A stretch of 64,000 nt of DNA from Volvox africanus (Eukaryota; Chlorophyta; Chlorophyceae; Chlamydomonadales; Volvocaceae). The notes below the pieces were generated by a model. It made no database searches. It was given only the letters and a program-made list of their open reading frames with translations, and was not told the origin of the DNA. Positions within the stretch are counted from its first letter, which is position 1. The number at the start of each line of letters is the position of its first letter. Location of the stretch: assembly GCA_030268105.1 (NCBI GenBank), contig BSDZ01000079.1, positions 3,291,501-3,355,500 on the forward strand, given 5' to 3'. Below are positions 22,829-36,362 of the stretch, piece after piece. The translations under genes were made by a program, and so were the position numbers.

Positions 22829-25800
22829 ACCTTTTACGTTCGTCTAGGTGGCGATCTTCAGGTTGGCGCTAGTGCAGCACGACTTGCGAGGTCTCGGTTC
22901 CAAATCGTCTCGCGTGGTTGATGCAGCTTGTGCTGTGTTTGAGGGTTTTGAGCCTGCCGCATGGCTCAAGTGACTGTATCTGGCGGTTGCAGGGGTCATT
23001 GCGGTGAGCTTCTCGGTTGCAGAACGCATTTGCTGTTACCTCTGTGGCCTATGGCATCGCATTTCTGTTGATTGCGAGATTTTGGGGTGGTGCAAAGCTG
23101 TCCTTGTTATGGTGCAGTCAGTAATGTTCTCTTGTACAAAAATTCAATAGCTGTATTCCTATTGTGTAATGCATACCGTCGACAAGGTCGTTACATTGGC
23201 TCTGTTAGGTGATATATACGGCCACGACGATGAATTACCTTGAATCACCATCTACTTCGGAATCTAGTCTCTGAAATTAACAGCGAGTTTCTGTAGTTGG
23301 GCAGGCTTAGGTACAAGTTAGATACTTTGTGAAGTGCTATATGAGCAGGAGGTCAATAAAACTGTTGCACAACCTTGACTTGGTGACAAGTTCTGTTGAG
23401 TAGTCACAGCGCGTTAGTAAATTACCCATCGGGCCATTAAGGTTCCTGTTGAATGCCAAGGATGAATTGCTCACCTGTTCTACTCGTATAACACAAGCGT
23501 ATCCCCGCACGAGTGGTTGAGCCGAAGGTCAAAACGCCAGTCTCCAGCATGAAAATCCAATATTCTCACAAATCCGAATGTGTCCCAACAGATAAGTACT
23601 CGGCTGGTTGGCAAAAATCGGAAATTTACTGATAATAATTCAACGTGTCTCCCACGATAGAACCTTCCATCCGCTGAATGTGTTCAGGCGTGTGCGGTGA
23701 GGCGTGTTAGATGGTACGCTTCGCATAACGGAGGTTCTGCGGTGGGGCAACAAGTAGGGTACCAATGGGCCGCTGCGTATGTTCACAATTCAGACTAGAG
23801 CTCTCTTCCTGGGCGGTTGGGTGGCCTAATTCATATGGTATATCATTTCGGCATTGGATCATGAACCACCCATTAAGGATTTGGCAAATACTCGCTTGGA
23901 TCCCTCGACCGTGGTGCAGGCGCCCCCTTGGGGTACCACATTGCCTGTGGCTCCCCCTGGGACTAGGATCGTCCTGACCCTGAGTACAATTACCCTGCTC
24001 TGGTGGAGCTCCTGTGCTTGTGTGCACTTTGGGATGCATTCCATGACAGACAGTTCGCGACACTCATGGGCTCAAGAGTTGATTGCGGAAGGAAAGGCAA
24101 GCAGCTACGGACCTGTGCCTCCAGCCCTGATCCCCCATTAATGCCTATCAATGCCGTTTATAGAACCTAAAGGTGCCACCGTATGGCCCAACCATTTCCA
24201 AAGTCCTGACCTCCTGCTGTCTCCGTCGGGGTGAAGTTAGTTAAGTTGCAATTGGCGGACAGTGGACAGCCTGGGTTGCGGCCAGCTTGCTTATTGCGAG
24301 CAGGCGTTGCGCATTACATTCCCTGGCATTCCTGTGCATCGCAGTGCATGCTTTTTTAACGGTGGTCACCTACTCACTGTCAACTTGCACGAGGCCTCGT
24401 AGCGGCCCACGATGATATCCACTTTCAAGGAACTCATACGCACGGGCACTCAGCCAGCGGTCTGTGGATGTGGGGCCTCTCCGTCTTCCTCGGGTAAGTA
24501 GTCGTCAATAGCAGACGCAGAGGTTAATGAGTGGTTAGGGTCATGTGACATCTGTCGCATCCTGGAGTATGTTTGGTGCAAGCGCAATGCACTTTGGATG
24601 CGACAGTAGTCTTGGTGGCAGGTTCCACTATGTTCATGGAGACACCATTTCATGGTGACAGCACAGAGCCAGGCGCAATGCCAGGGCCTGTTCTCGGTGA
24701 TGAGGTTGATTCCAATGTTTCGCTGTCTTGAGCCTTCCACAGAAGGATGGGCTAATAACGTGCCAGCCCCGCCCACCCACTCCTGTTGAGGGTCCCGTTG
24801 CAGGCTCCTGAAGGCTAAACCGTCTAGCTAGCAGATTGTCGTCGTTAAATTTACGATGGAGACTCCCTAGGAGAGGTCTGCAGGTTGGCCGCCTGGCTTC
24901 CTGCCTGTGGCTTGGGTATGCTGAGGAGCCAGGAACCTGTCATTATTGATTTAGGGCCTGGTTGTGAGTCCCTGTGTTTCTCTCTTTTGAGTGCACTTCC
25001 CGGTCTCGGGAGCTCCGTCGCAGAGTTAGAGCCATTCATTTTACCCGCCAATTCTCCGTGTACGGTCTGGAGTCCATTGTAACACGTTAACTGCAAACTA
25101 AAGCATAACGTCAAGGCTAGTCCACGGGCCAGGGCAGGCCGGACTACACCAACAGAACGCGAACGCGTGTTGGTTACAATGCCGGAAAAACAGAAAGGCG
25201 TATGGATGAAATAATAATTTTAACGAATGAAAGTTCATAGAGGCTCTCTGCGCAAGCAAAACAGCATGCGAGTGGTAGGCCAAAATGAGGGAGATTAGGC
25301 AAGAGGAACTCAAAATGTATGCAACGCTTTGGCGTCCAAGTGGTACAGAGAGAATACCAGATAGATAAACAAAACGCCAAACATGAACACTCAAGTGCGA
25401 TGGCTTCACGCATAAGAAAGCTGAAATGAGGCATGGTCAGAGAGAAAGGCTCCGTAGCATGACCTAACCCTAATGCCTGTTTGGTCTTAACTGTCCATTT
25501 TCATTCCTCACAATAAAGGGGGAAACGTGCTCGGGATTGAGACCCTCATGTCCCGACATAGAACTAAGACCACGCCCCAAAGCATTGTGCTAGCAGCCCG
25601 GAACGCAGGCCACACAGCGGATGCGGAGATTCCCGGGCCCGAAAGGCTCCTTCATAGCCTGCCGGCTATCAAAATAAGATCTCGCTCTTCCTTAAATATC
25701 ACATCGCGCCCCACACTGTCACAGTCAGCCATGGCACCAATGGGCCGCTGCCCGGCCCCACTTCCCTCGAATCACTCTTTTGCCCGTCTCTGCTTCCTCA

Positions 25801-25970
25801 CCATGACGGCCATGGGCGATTACGCTTCACCTCCGGCCGTTATGGATACTATTGCTGGATGTGAGTGGACCGGACCACACGCTTATCCACCAGTATCATC
25901 GCTGTAAGTGCATGTCATCGGTGTCTGCGGCAGCGCCTGGACCATTACTTTCACAATTGCTCACAATAAG
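22829..25970. other. Long intergenic stretch between CP12 and OvoA; weak ORFs only
   Basis: The left part is CP12 3' UTR. On the plus strand at about 23850-23970 an open frame reads LDHEPPIKDLANTRLDPST and continues WGTTLPVAPPGT. After a possible acceptor (CTAG at ~23968) another frame reads YNYPALVELLCLCALWDAF. These could be two exons of an unrecognised gene. I could not find a start, an end or any known domain, so I do not call it. Nothing else is supported up to the OvoA stop. Confidence 0.3.
23165..23169 (+). terminator. Candidate TGTAA polyadenylation signal downstream of CP12
   Basis: TGTAA is the usual polyadenylation signal of chlamydomonadalean algae. This copy lies about 340 bases after the CP12 stop codon, a normal 3' UTR length for such algae. 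A 5-base motif is weak evidence by itself. Confidence 0.35.
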
Positions 25971-28900
25971 CTACTTTCCCTTGCGCTGCACAACGAGCTT
26001 GTGTGCACTGATCAGCTGGTACTTGCGACTGTGTTCTCGAATAATCAGAGGCATTGAGCCCTCCTCTAGGATCTCAAAGTCGGGTGCAAGGAGCGATTTG
26101 AGCACATCAGCGGACCTGGGGTTTTCATTGGGATGAACAGATAAACCTGAGTTGGCCAGAGTGCGGAATAACAATCCTAATCTAGAGTAATGGCATCGCC
26201 GTCTCCTTAAGCCAGCAGGTGACAACGAATCGCATCGAGGGCCGTAAACCACCAGGGTACGACCGAGTGTCGCTGCCCGGACGCCGTACAGGACGGGGAT
26301 ACAATGGGTAAACCATAATATTATTCCAGAGGCAAGTTGACTGCAAACACTCGAGCCCGGCTTGCTGCAAGGATCCTAGCTCCTTCAACGCACCATACCG
26401 CCCTCGCACCTGTTAGGCAGCCCGTCCTTATATCCACCGCCCAGCCAGTTGCTGCGGTCCGTGTACTGTTCCAGCCACGAGAAGGGGCTGGTGATGAGCG
26501 CCACTCCACCTGGCCGAAGCGACGCCTTAATCTGCGCCAGACATGCTGAGGGCTCCGGAACCCGGCATAACAAGTTGGCGGCCAACACTGCGTCAAACTG
26601 CCCCAACGCCGAGGGTAGGTCACAAGCGTCGCCCTGGTGAGGGCGTGGAGAGTGAAAAAGACACGGGTCCAAGGGTGCAAGAGTCAAATGCCGAGCAACA
26701 AACGCCTCAGGCGAAAGCAAGGGCTTCGCCTGCCTTTGCAATCGTTGGGTAAGGAACCAGAGAGGGGGCACGCAGGGAATACAAGGGAGGGGACAGCGAC
26801 TACCATACATGGCTTCTAAGGGTCAGTCTGAAGTGCGCTGTACGTGACAAGTGGTGTAGACGTTTCCCCCCCCCCGTGTGGAAGTCCGGCCTAAGGGCAT
26901 TTACCCGCCCTTCACCTGTAAGAAACGGCAGCGGCCAGCTTCAATGGGGTGCAATTCAGCCTGCGAGGGCGCCGGTAGTGCTGCCGTGAGGCGCTCTGTA
27001 ATCTCCCCCTCCAAAGCACAGTCATAATCCATGCGGCCGTTGTCCCGAATCTTTGCAGCCACTTCAATAAACCTGAAATCATCAAGACGCACAACCAGGC
27101 AACAAACACGGCTTAATAATTTATTTCCCATAATGGTATACATAGGGAGCATCACGTTTAAGCGCGTCCCGTGTACACGCACAACTTTGCGCGCATGCAA
27201 GAGACACCCGACTCATGGCCGACGGGCAGCCAAAATTCAGACGGTACAGCACAACTACATGACAAACTGATTAAACCATTTCCACAACTCCACCCACCAG
27301 ACCTTGATTACCCATAATCCATACCTTCCCCTTTCCTTCTTTCCTTGTCGACCTTTGCATTCCCTTCGTTTCCACTATCCATCGGCCATTAATGAACACA
27401 ACCGCAAACAGTCTCATCATGGTGGTCCCAGCTCAAATTGCAACCCAACACATGCTGCCCCGTCCGAACACGTACGTTTTTGAAATGTCCACTCCGACGA
27501 CCTGGCAGAATCGCCGCGCCAGCTCAAACGACGATCTCCCAACTGCACAACCTAGGTCCAGAGCCCGCGGGCCCACAGCCGCATCACGACCGCTAGCTGA
27601 CATCCTTTTCGCTTCCTCTGATGTCAACACGCCGCATCGATCAGCCCAGGCAGTGAGGCACTCGGCCAGCTTGCGTGGGAAGTCAAGAGCATCGGCAATC
27701 ATCCCGACTTCATGGAGCAGATCCGGGTAGACCCGATCCAAGGGGCCATAATGCAACGAGAGATACTGGGCCAGGATGGCATCGCTCTCGTACGCCACCT
27801 GGTCGCATAGGGGAAGGAGAGGGAGGACATGAATACCTTGAAGAAATGGTGGAAAAGATATAGATACAACATGACATGAAGGCAACCCATGACACTTGGT
27901 TCAAGGAAAAGCAGTGAGCGGATGGAAATGAATCGCTCGGGCAGCCTCTTTCCCATTTGGGGCATAAAAGCATCTGAGAATCAGCAATAAACGATCACCC
28001 ATGTATATTCCCCACACACAGACGAGCTTCGCACCTGGGCTGCTTCCAATTTCGCCTTGACGGAGGCCACCTCCTCAGCTTGCGTAGGAGTGAAGGCTGC
28101 GCGGCGGCTAACAGAGCAACATGGCCCGTCCCCCATGTGCGGTGGCGCCGCGTCCATGCACGATGTCTCGTAGAACGGCGTCACGGGGTTTTGGGAGCCG
28201 TACCGAGCGCTGTCATACAAGGACATGTCCACATCGGGCTTGACCAGGCGGAAAGTCGCGTGCTGGAAGAAGTGGGGCCGGAACTGGTAGCGGGCAAACT
28301 TGGAGGCCAACTGACCAGTGGAAATGAACGAGCCACCGAAGATCTACAGTACGGCAACACCACGCCAAAGAGCGCCAACCACGTTAATCCAGTAAAGCTT
28401 AAAGCGGAGCTCTGCCATCTAAGCCATCTGATGCGGAAAAGCCCTGTAGCCGCGATAACAAGTGTACTCCTGAATTCTGAAGGTGGTATTACTGTACATC
28501 TCACAAGCCCATGTCTTCGCCCCTCGATCGGGATAAACACACTCGCGAAGCTTTATTAACAACATGCTTGACCTGCACGCCAACCCACCAGCTGGTGCTT
28601 TCCAGCAAAACACGGGGCGGAGAAGTCCTCATAGTAGGGGTGCACCTTGAAGCCCGCGTAGCCCGCGAAGTGGTCCTCACCCCATTCCCACGCACTGCCA
28701 AATGTGTCATGGAAGCCCTTCTCGCCTGCAGGAGCACACAACCATTGAAAAGTATCAACATACATACAAAATCATGTCTTGCACGAGTCTGAAAGCTGGT
28801 ATGGGACCCATTTCTGGGAGAAATCAGGCAAGGGACGCGAGGACATGCTGGAGATGGAATGCGCGCCGTAGCAGGTCCGCAGGCCAAGTACAGGCACCAG

Positions 28901-31900
28901 ATGGGTCAGTACTCACTGGGAGGCAACTCGGTGACAGGGTTCTGGCTGCCATAAGCCAACTGGATGTTGAATCCACATGCCGAAGACTTGAGAGCGTCTG
29001 TTCCCGAGGCAAGCATAGCGGCGTCTGGAGAGACGTGCTCATTAGCAGATGGACGGCGGTTAGGCTCCACAGCGGCAGCAGGGTGATCCGCAGCAATTAA
29101 CAGGTGCGCGTCAACCCTGTTCAGCCAGGAATGGCATGGTTATGTAAGTAGAGTGTTGAGGCGAGGGATAGGAAGGTTGACATCACGTCGACTGGTTGTT
29201 GGGGGTACTGTCAAGTGAGAGCACGGGACTGCAAGACAGGTGCACCGCACGATAGAGCACCGCGACATGTGCCCACCTGTCCCGGGTATTGCGGATCAAG
29301 TTGTGCTCTGCCTCAGTAATTAGGCGGTAACGCACCGAAGAGCTGTCCTGCTCGGTGCGCCAGGCGGCGAACGCACGGGCCTCGTGGTAATTGACGTCCA
29401 CGGGCCAGTCCCACCGCATGTCCACCGCGTCGAACAGCACTCGCAGCTTGTACCTACGGCGGTGGAAGGGTGGCCCGAGGAGTTTGGAGACTGAGGTTGG
29501 TGGCAGCAGAGGTCAGGGTGCTTCCAGAAATAGGAGGAGGTCGAGCAACGTCCTGGGAGCATGAAATGGAAGCGCGTGGGACCTCCGGACGTGGTATGGG
29601 GCTGGTTTGATAATGCTGGAGATATCATGTGTATATGATGATAAGGCTACTGCCTCCACACTACAACTCACGCTTTGCACAAATCCTTATCCCATATACA
29701 TTTCCTCAGGTCTTCACTTCTAGACATTCAGCTCAAAATGTTTAATAAGATTGATGAATGTAATGTGAATGTGTCAAGGATGAAGGTACAGTTTATGCAC
29801 TTGTAAGGAATATGTAGCTATATGGCGTAAGAGACCTGGCTGAATCATAAAATAATTCGGAGAGTTAGAACTTTAATTTCTATTATACACAATAATGACA
29901 AGGATTCCCATCATAGTGTCAAATAGGGTATGATAATGAAGCTTAAGTAGTTTTAAGCGTTAGGTATTTATGGAAGACGTGCTGCGGCTGTTCTATTCCC
30001 CTGCCGAATGCCGCGCTCAAATCCCCACCTGTGCAATCCCTGCGGGCCGTCTGGCATCCAGAACGTTGGCCATTTGACATTGCGAAAGGTCTTCCAGCCC
30101 CAGCCCTCTGCCGACCAGTACTTGGGGTTCATGTAGCCACTAGCTTTGACGAAGCGCAGGAACTCGCCGTTGGTCACCTTGTACTTCGTGGCCCTGTCGG
30201 CGGCGTGAGGAAAACAGAAGACCGCCCGGACGGGGACGGTGCGGGTTTAACCAACCAGAACGATTGGATTTCCGTAGAGGAATGATCCGTGTAGTGCAAG
30301 CGATTCAGATACAAATGAAAGCAAACTTGCAAGTAATGACTTGATCATGGACATAACATGGCAGGTTAAATAAAACCCGGCAGGTGGAATGAGGTGGTTT
30401 GGTACAGCGAGAAAAAGGCAACGCACCCTGGATGGGTCAGCGTCTCTCACCTGAAGCCCTGCACCTGAATCTCCTTGCGGCCGTACTCGTTATCCCAGCC
30501 GAACGACGGGTAGGTAATGTCCTTGCCCAGAACCACTTTGTCACCAGCCACTGGAACCTGCACCCAAGAGGATGATCTTGACAATGACTCAAATCGCGTC
30601 AACGCCACAATCGCTCCGGCCCCCCTCGCCCCACATCGACAACGCCCTAGCCATCACCCTGTCTCTGTGCACCGACCCAACAACTGACCATGCTGTTGAC
30701 CGGGAAGTCAACGCCTTCCGTAGGCACTGGCGGTGAAGAGTTGGAGGTGCTAGGGTGGTAATCCGGCCAGAACTCGGGCTTGCGAACACTAGTCAGGGGC
30801 AACTGCAGCTCATGGAGAGGACGGAATTGAGGTTAGCCGGACATAGCAGGAGGTCAAGAAGCCCAGGGAAGCGAGCACGCTCTGCTGGATGCCGGGGATG
30901 GACTGGCAGGGCCAAGTACTAGAACGTACAGGATCTTGCATCGCTTGGGCCTTCAGGAACATGCCGGTATTTCCAGCCAGCTGGGATATCAGGAACGCGA
31001 GGAAGCCCGGGACAAGGGGAGTCACCTGCACGGCTCATCCACGCATGTCCTTGCATGTCCCAACCTCCTTATCGTTATCATGAACAGCCTCATTTGATCC
31101 GTGCCCATAACCAGCGGCTCCATGCGGCGCTTCAGCCTTCGCCTCCCCGACCAGTCACCCTTGGCCGTTGATACCGAACCCATTTGCAGTTCCTTGACAC
31201 ACACACACACCCTACACACTTATGTGGCAACCCCCAGTCCTCACCGACCTCGCGGATGAGTACCGAGGATGTTTCGATGTGGATGCGCTCGTGCTCAAAG
31301 CCCATGAAGATGGCCCAAGCGGGGTCGTCCCAGCCAACCTAAGGCAGCCAGACAGCAGGACCCCGGCATAGAAAGGGATTGTGCGAGCCAAAGGAGGGGT
31401 ACATACTGGATCAAACTGCTTGTTAACAAAGACTGGATCCGGCCCGTTCAAATCATTAACCAAATATTTAGTAGCGTTGTGTTACAGAGACAATTCAACC
31501 CATGTTTCGCTGCAGATGTATCCACCAAAACACTTAGCGTCGCTCCACTAGAATCTTGCCGTTGACCAAATTTCCAAGCAATTCATGTCGCACTCATTCC
31601 GAAGTCCATGCCCATGTAGTGTTGTAAATTTTTCTTCGGCCCGCATCATGTCATCGACGCAGGACTTCATTATACAGGGCCGGGCAAAACCCGAGCAACC
31701 CAGGCACCCACCTGAGCTTGGTCGAGTGCCGGGTGATTCAGAATGACATCACGAACCACCGCATACGCCTGCTTGCGATACTGATGCACCTCCCGCACTG
31801 GTGGCCAGTCGTCCCGACCACGGGAGAGGTCATCCCAGCTCATCTCGTCCACACCGGTCTCGAATAGCTGCACAGGGTGGCACCATGGGTCGGAAGTAGA

Positions 31901-32452
31901 AGCTGTTGGGCCAGGTCCGATATAACGAATGGAACTGAGTCATGGATACGTCCTGGCACATGATTCACATGACAGTCGGCACTGCCGATGCAGCGCCATC
32001 CTTACCTGCTCAAAGTACTGATTGATTCCCTTGTCCAGAAGCCCCGCAACCCTAAACTTATTGATGTAAAGCACTGCGGGGTGACCATAATAAAACATCA
32101 TGGGGTGACGAAGCTGGTGGTAGGGCTGCCGGATGAAGGCATCCGTCATCTGCAGGCTCGCAAACAGAACCTCCGTGAGCGTCCATAAGTTGTCAAAGTA
32201 GTCCAGCACCGATTGGCGCGTGAAGGACCGCAGGTTAGGAAGTGGCAGGGAGCGCAGCACGCCGGCCGCCTTATCAAAACCAGGGCAGTCAGCGGGCGCC
32301 TTGCCGGTCCACCACCAGGTGCCACGCGGCCCTACAAGCTCGTCGTCCAAAGAGGGTCCAGTGATGGCAGTAGCAGCGCGTGCGAGGTCGGGCCGAATGT
32401 TGAGCGACGGGTTGCGGCAGGCGCCCATATCGACGCGATGGCTGGTCGACAT
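25971..32452 (-). CDS. OVOA: OvoA: 5-histidylcysteine sulfoxide synthase with C-terminal methyltransferase (ovothiol biosynthesis)
   Basis: Fifteen exons: 32452-32006, 31867-31712, 31460-31407, 31338-31249, 30802-30689, 30557-30451, 30193-30029, 29453-29277, 29116-28917, 28725-28589, 28343-28035, 27798-27476, 27072-26916, 26633-26410 and 26115-25971 (2805 bases, 934 residues). OvoA joins histidine and cysteine with O2 to make 5-histidylcysteine sulfoxide; its C-terminal domain is the SAM methyltransferase that later N-methylates the thiohistidine. The DinB-like N-terminus has RHPMMFYYGH (H116, H124) and HERIHIE (235-241), the non-heme iron ligand region. The FGE-sulfatase fold follows with FGWDNEYGRKEIQVQGF, YWSAEGWGWKTFRN, GSAWEWGEDHF, FKVHPYYEDFSAPCF and FRPHFFQHATFR. 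The methyltransferase starts near 653, with DLGCAVG at 733-739 and FDAVLAANLLCR later. Exon 3 has no AG acceptor (see findings). Product: ovothiol A, a thiol antioxidant known from some microalgae. Confidence 0.95.
31197..31210. repeat. (AC)7 microsatellite in an OvoA intron
   Basis: Fourteen bases of perfect AC dinucleotide repeat lie in the intron between OvoA exons 4 and 5. No function is implied. Confidence 0.85.
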
Positions 32453-33280
32453 CTTGACTTGGTAATCTAATCAGCACGAATAGATCGCCGCCTGATACGT
32501 GTTTTATTGTGATGCGGGGTCGTACAGAGAAGCTCAAAGAGGCATGCCAATAATCGCCAGTACACGCAGGACAGTTTACTAAACCCTGCGACGCGCGGCA
32601 CAACGTTGTGCAAACACGGACGCAGAAGATATAGTATTTGTAGAAAGTTGTATAATTGGTGGCCGGATTGGGTGCGACTATTCGCAGAGGAGGTTCCTTT
32701 GTGGACCAGTGCATATTTCCATGGAAAGGCAATCAGTGATAAGAAAGCGAATACAACTCTACAACATCTCGGCTTCAATTTGCGACCTCTATTACCTATG
32801 ATGACACTTTTAAAGCAAAATTAAGGAATTGGCGCCGCCCGGTGCAAGCGACCCAAAAACCTCCATCAAGGAATTCCAAACACCGACTTACTTGAACGTT
32901 GATAGCTTGTAGAAAGATCCGGATGCGTCTTGCTCGGTCCTGCTAAATGAAAGTACCAGACTCGGATAACCTGTACCGAACCGTTGACAGCAAGCTTTTA
33001 ACTGCACTCACAACACACACAAGCCGTCAGAAAGTCTCTGGCGTATGGAAGTCATATGCCGTCACGACAAAGCTCACATGAGTAGTCCATGTTGTGTGGA
33101 TGTTCGCTTGTCTCGTCCAGAGCTCTGAAATCAGTACGACTGTTCTAGTCCCAACTGGCCGAAAGGTAAGTATCCTATAAGAAGTACCAAACCACTTCGA
33201 TGTGGATTGTCGTTGCTATAGAGTTTACCAAATACAATGAAGAATTACATCGTGCTTGGTAGCGGAGAACTTGGCAGACC

Positions 33281-33862
33281 TCAGACGCCCTGACTTACTC
33301 GCTTAATGCTTAATTCGTTCGTCGTAATACAAGTACCTGGTGCAGCAACTTCAGCAGAGCTAGTTAGCTTTCCTCTGATCTTTATTTCTTCCCACATAGC
33401 CTCCCAAACCGTGACTATCGTATTGATGCTGATGGACAGGACCCATACAACTGTCGACACCGGTACCAGAAAGCCAAACCATATTATATTATCAAATTTA
33501 GGAACATGTGAACTGGCCCTGCCGCTAAATCCTTGCTGATACAGGTCATAGAGATACAGGCTGCGCAGTGCTAAAGTGTTGGGAGGGGATAAAGCCAAAT
33601 GGCCGTTAGAGGTGCCCCCATCCGAAAGGGGAGGCCCCTGGCAGGGAAGGCCGAGACCAACGAAGGCACTCCTTGTCACGGTACGCTGACAGTTAATCAT
33701 CACTACAGCGAGCCTACATCTGGCAAGCAGGTACCCAGGGGACAGTATTGCTACCGTGCATATGCTGTAGAGTAAATCCAGGTATTGGGCACACGGGCAG
33801 GAAACACTGCATCGTTCGTGGACGAGCTCAGGAACGCAACCCTGCTCGGGGCCCAACGGCAA
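33281..33862 (-). CDS. Hypothetical ORF with possible membrane segments
   Basis: A 193-codon frame starting with ATG. The stretch IIWFGFLVPVSTVVWVL and the following SISINTIVTVWEAMW are hydrophobic enough for one or two membrane spans, followed by charged EEIKIRGK. No family is recognised, no splice partner was found and the surrounding DNA looks intergenic. It may be chance: a 190-codon frame is not rare in this composition. I list it only because of the contiguous hydrophobic block. Confidence 0.15.
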   Translation of the reverse strand: MPLGPEQGCVPELVHERCSVSCPCAQYLDLLYSICTVAILSPGYLLARCRLAVVMINCQRTVTRSAFVGLGLPCQGPPLSDGGTSNGHLALSPPNTLALRSLYLYDLYQQGFSGRASSHVPKFDNIIWFGFLVPVSTVVWVLSISINTIVTVWEAMWEEIKIRGKLTSSAEVAAPGTCITTNELSIKRVSQGV

Positions 33863-36357
33863 ACATCACGGTTACTTGTCCTAAAGTATTGGATGCTGCA
33901 AAACTCTGGCGTGAACCGATGCAGGTTAATCGCGTACGAAGTCCGCTGTCTGTTGTACAGGTGAAATGCTATCGCTATATGGATAACAGGCATCGAAGCA
34001 CGTAGGTGCGCAACCCTATGCCACGCAACACACAATGCATTGCAGTTGTTGCGTCATATGTAAAGTGTGCACAAGCGTAACAAGGTATGGACATACCTGT
34101 CTAACCTCAAGCAGTACATAAAATGGGTATCCCCCTTAAAGGCTGAACAACCCTATCCCTAGTCAACTAGGACGGACATCAATGCTGCGGTGTTAGGAGG
34201 ACGAAGCAAGACCAGCTTTGCAAAATTTCAATGCGTGTTGCAAGTACATTCGAGCTCAACCACGAAAGCCAATCCAAACTTGGTTGCACAGCTTATTGAT
34301 TTACCAGCTCAATACCTGGGCTCCGGTCACAAACAACCATCAAACCACATCCAACATGTCAATGCACCAGCAAAATACCCGCGTTCTTTATCGCTCTAGG
34401 TATCTATCATGCCTGTCCCTAGTGCATTGGGGAACATTCAACCATTTTGAGCATATCAGTGTGCAACATGTGCCCTCATGTGCTCAATGTCCTTAACAAG
34501 ATCTAAGACGGGTAAACTTGGGATGGTAGGCCCAAGCAACGCATTCTGTCAAACATTCTGTTAAACAAGCCTTGGCCTTCGTCCAAATTGTAACCATACG
34601 CCAGCTCCAGATCCTAGATCCAGAAGTAATGCTTCATGGTGAGAAGGCAAATGCAGCAGGCCCGGGTAACCTCAATGGACAGTCTCGGTACATGTGCTGT
34701 CTAATGCTTGATCCCAGGACGGTCCTGCACGCTACTTAACTTCCTCCGCACCATGCAAATATCGGCGTGCTGCTGAGGGATAGAAATAGGTAGCCGTGGG
34801 CAAGGTTAACTGCAGATGGCGCAGCAACAGCCAGGCGGCGATGTTAGAAGCACCTGCGCGATCCATGACACCAAGCCCAGGGAAAGATGACAAAGAATAC
34901 AGGCAAGAACGACAGTCAGCTGGCGTCCCAGTGGACACTGTAGTCGGTGGGGCTCTGGGCCGAAGCACTTCGTACCTTCGCGCGGCTTGCACTGCGCTCG
35001 GAAGGGCCTGCGCTCGGCATGGTCACAAGGGGTGAAACCGTAAAGACGGAAAAGACTCAGCCTGTACCATGGAATTTACCATGGGAATAGCTACCAAGAC
35101 GGCTTCGTTCACACCTCCGCCGTCTGCATCCTGAGAGATGCGTAATACCCACGCAAATTCGGCACTGAGGAATCCCCCGAGACTCCAAACCCGAACCCGC
35201 GTCCACATGGATAATATTCGTAAAGAAGACGAAGTTGGACCCTAGAAGCATGAAGGAGAAAAACTATGTACGGCCAACATAAGTGGCTTCTGGGCCGCAG
35301 CCGCACGCCTGACAAGTAATGATGCGCAAGGTGCATCAGTATCCATTGCAGGGCAACGGCCAGGGCGTCCACATGGAAAACTGTAACCTCTGTAAGGCAC
35401 CTACGCGGCTGCTTCAGTTCCCAACACAGCAAAGAGCACACCGGCAGCCACCTTGACGCAATGGTACCAAATACGACTACGATTCGTACACCCACGTGAA
35501 TTTGCATTTGGCAATCCCAGCAGCTAGGGCGCATCAACGTTGCTCAGACGTTATCCACCACTGCCCATCCGGGCCTGGGGCCGTCTATCCACCCACGTGA
35601 AAGTCGTCCACCCTATCACATGCATAATCACAGTTGTCCCTTGTGCATATTCGTCTGGAAAGAAGATGTTCCAGCTGCGTAAAATTCCAAGAAAGCTGCT
35701 ACCCTTATACATTCGGAGACCCCGACGGTCGTTGCCGGCTGTGCAGTCAAAAGCCTGTGAACCAACAAACTATTTGCACAGTAGTGCAAGAGTTTGTCCA
35801 TCGTATGGCCAGCTCCAGCATGGTTAGTACTTCCTTAGCTACACATGCAGTGGCTTGTTGGTCTCCGACGCATGCTTGAAAAGCAACCCCCTTCCTCCGC
35901 AAAAGGGAAGGAATCCACTGGATGGCAAGCAACTTGGTGGGTATCCTCCCACGGCCCATCGTCTTCCCGCCATGACAGCCTCCTTTCGGCTGCCGTCCTG
36001 CTGATGCCTTCCCTGCTGTCGAAGCCACTGCCACATCATTCCGTCTTTTGCACGACCGCGAGCTTTGTGGCTAGTAAGATGCCAAGAGCCAACGCCGGAT
36101 AAGATGGCAGGGCCGGCCTTCTACCACCGGCAAGCGTCGGCCACGGAAAAAACTACTTGTACAGCGCACGTCCTGCGCGTCAGCACAAACCAGTAACTAC
36201 CACACAATACATACTATCAACACAAAAAAGCCGCGCAGGCCCGGGCAAGGCTCGGGTATCACGACACACAAAGGTGGCAGAAACACACGGGCTAAAAGTC
36301 AATGCTGTGAAGCGAAATTTTCGAACGTCATCAAAGCACCTGAGGTATCTATGTTTA

Positions 36358-36362
36358 TTACA
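36358..36362 (-). terminator. Candidate TGTAA polyadenylation signal for the LAMMER kinase gene
   Basis: Reads TGTAA on the minus strand, about 70 bases after the kinase stop codon. It is the usual signal in these algae but rather close to the stop, so it may be chance. Confidence 0.3.

Noticed and set aside
23761..25755. 16-bp shared sequence (ACCAATGGGCCGCTGC) at about 23761 and 25737, as if transposon ends
   Set aside because: One direct 16-bp match in 64 kb is expected by chance; no target-site duplication, terminal repeat or transposase was seen.
31022..31219. Open minus-strand frame with KGDWSGRRRLKRRMEPLVMG between OvoA exons 4 and 5
   Set aside because: Direct joining of exon 4 (ending IRE) to exon 5 (LPLTSVRKPEFW) gives the expected OvoA sequence; the frame is intronic.
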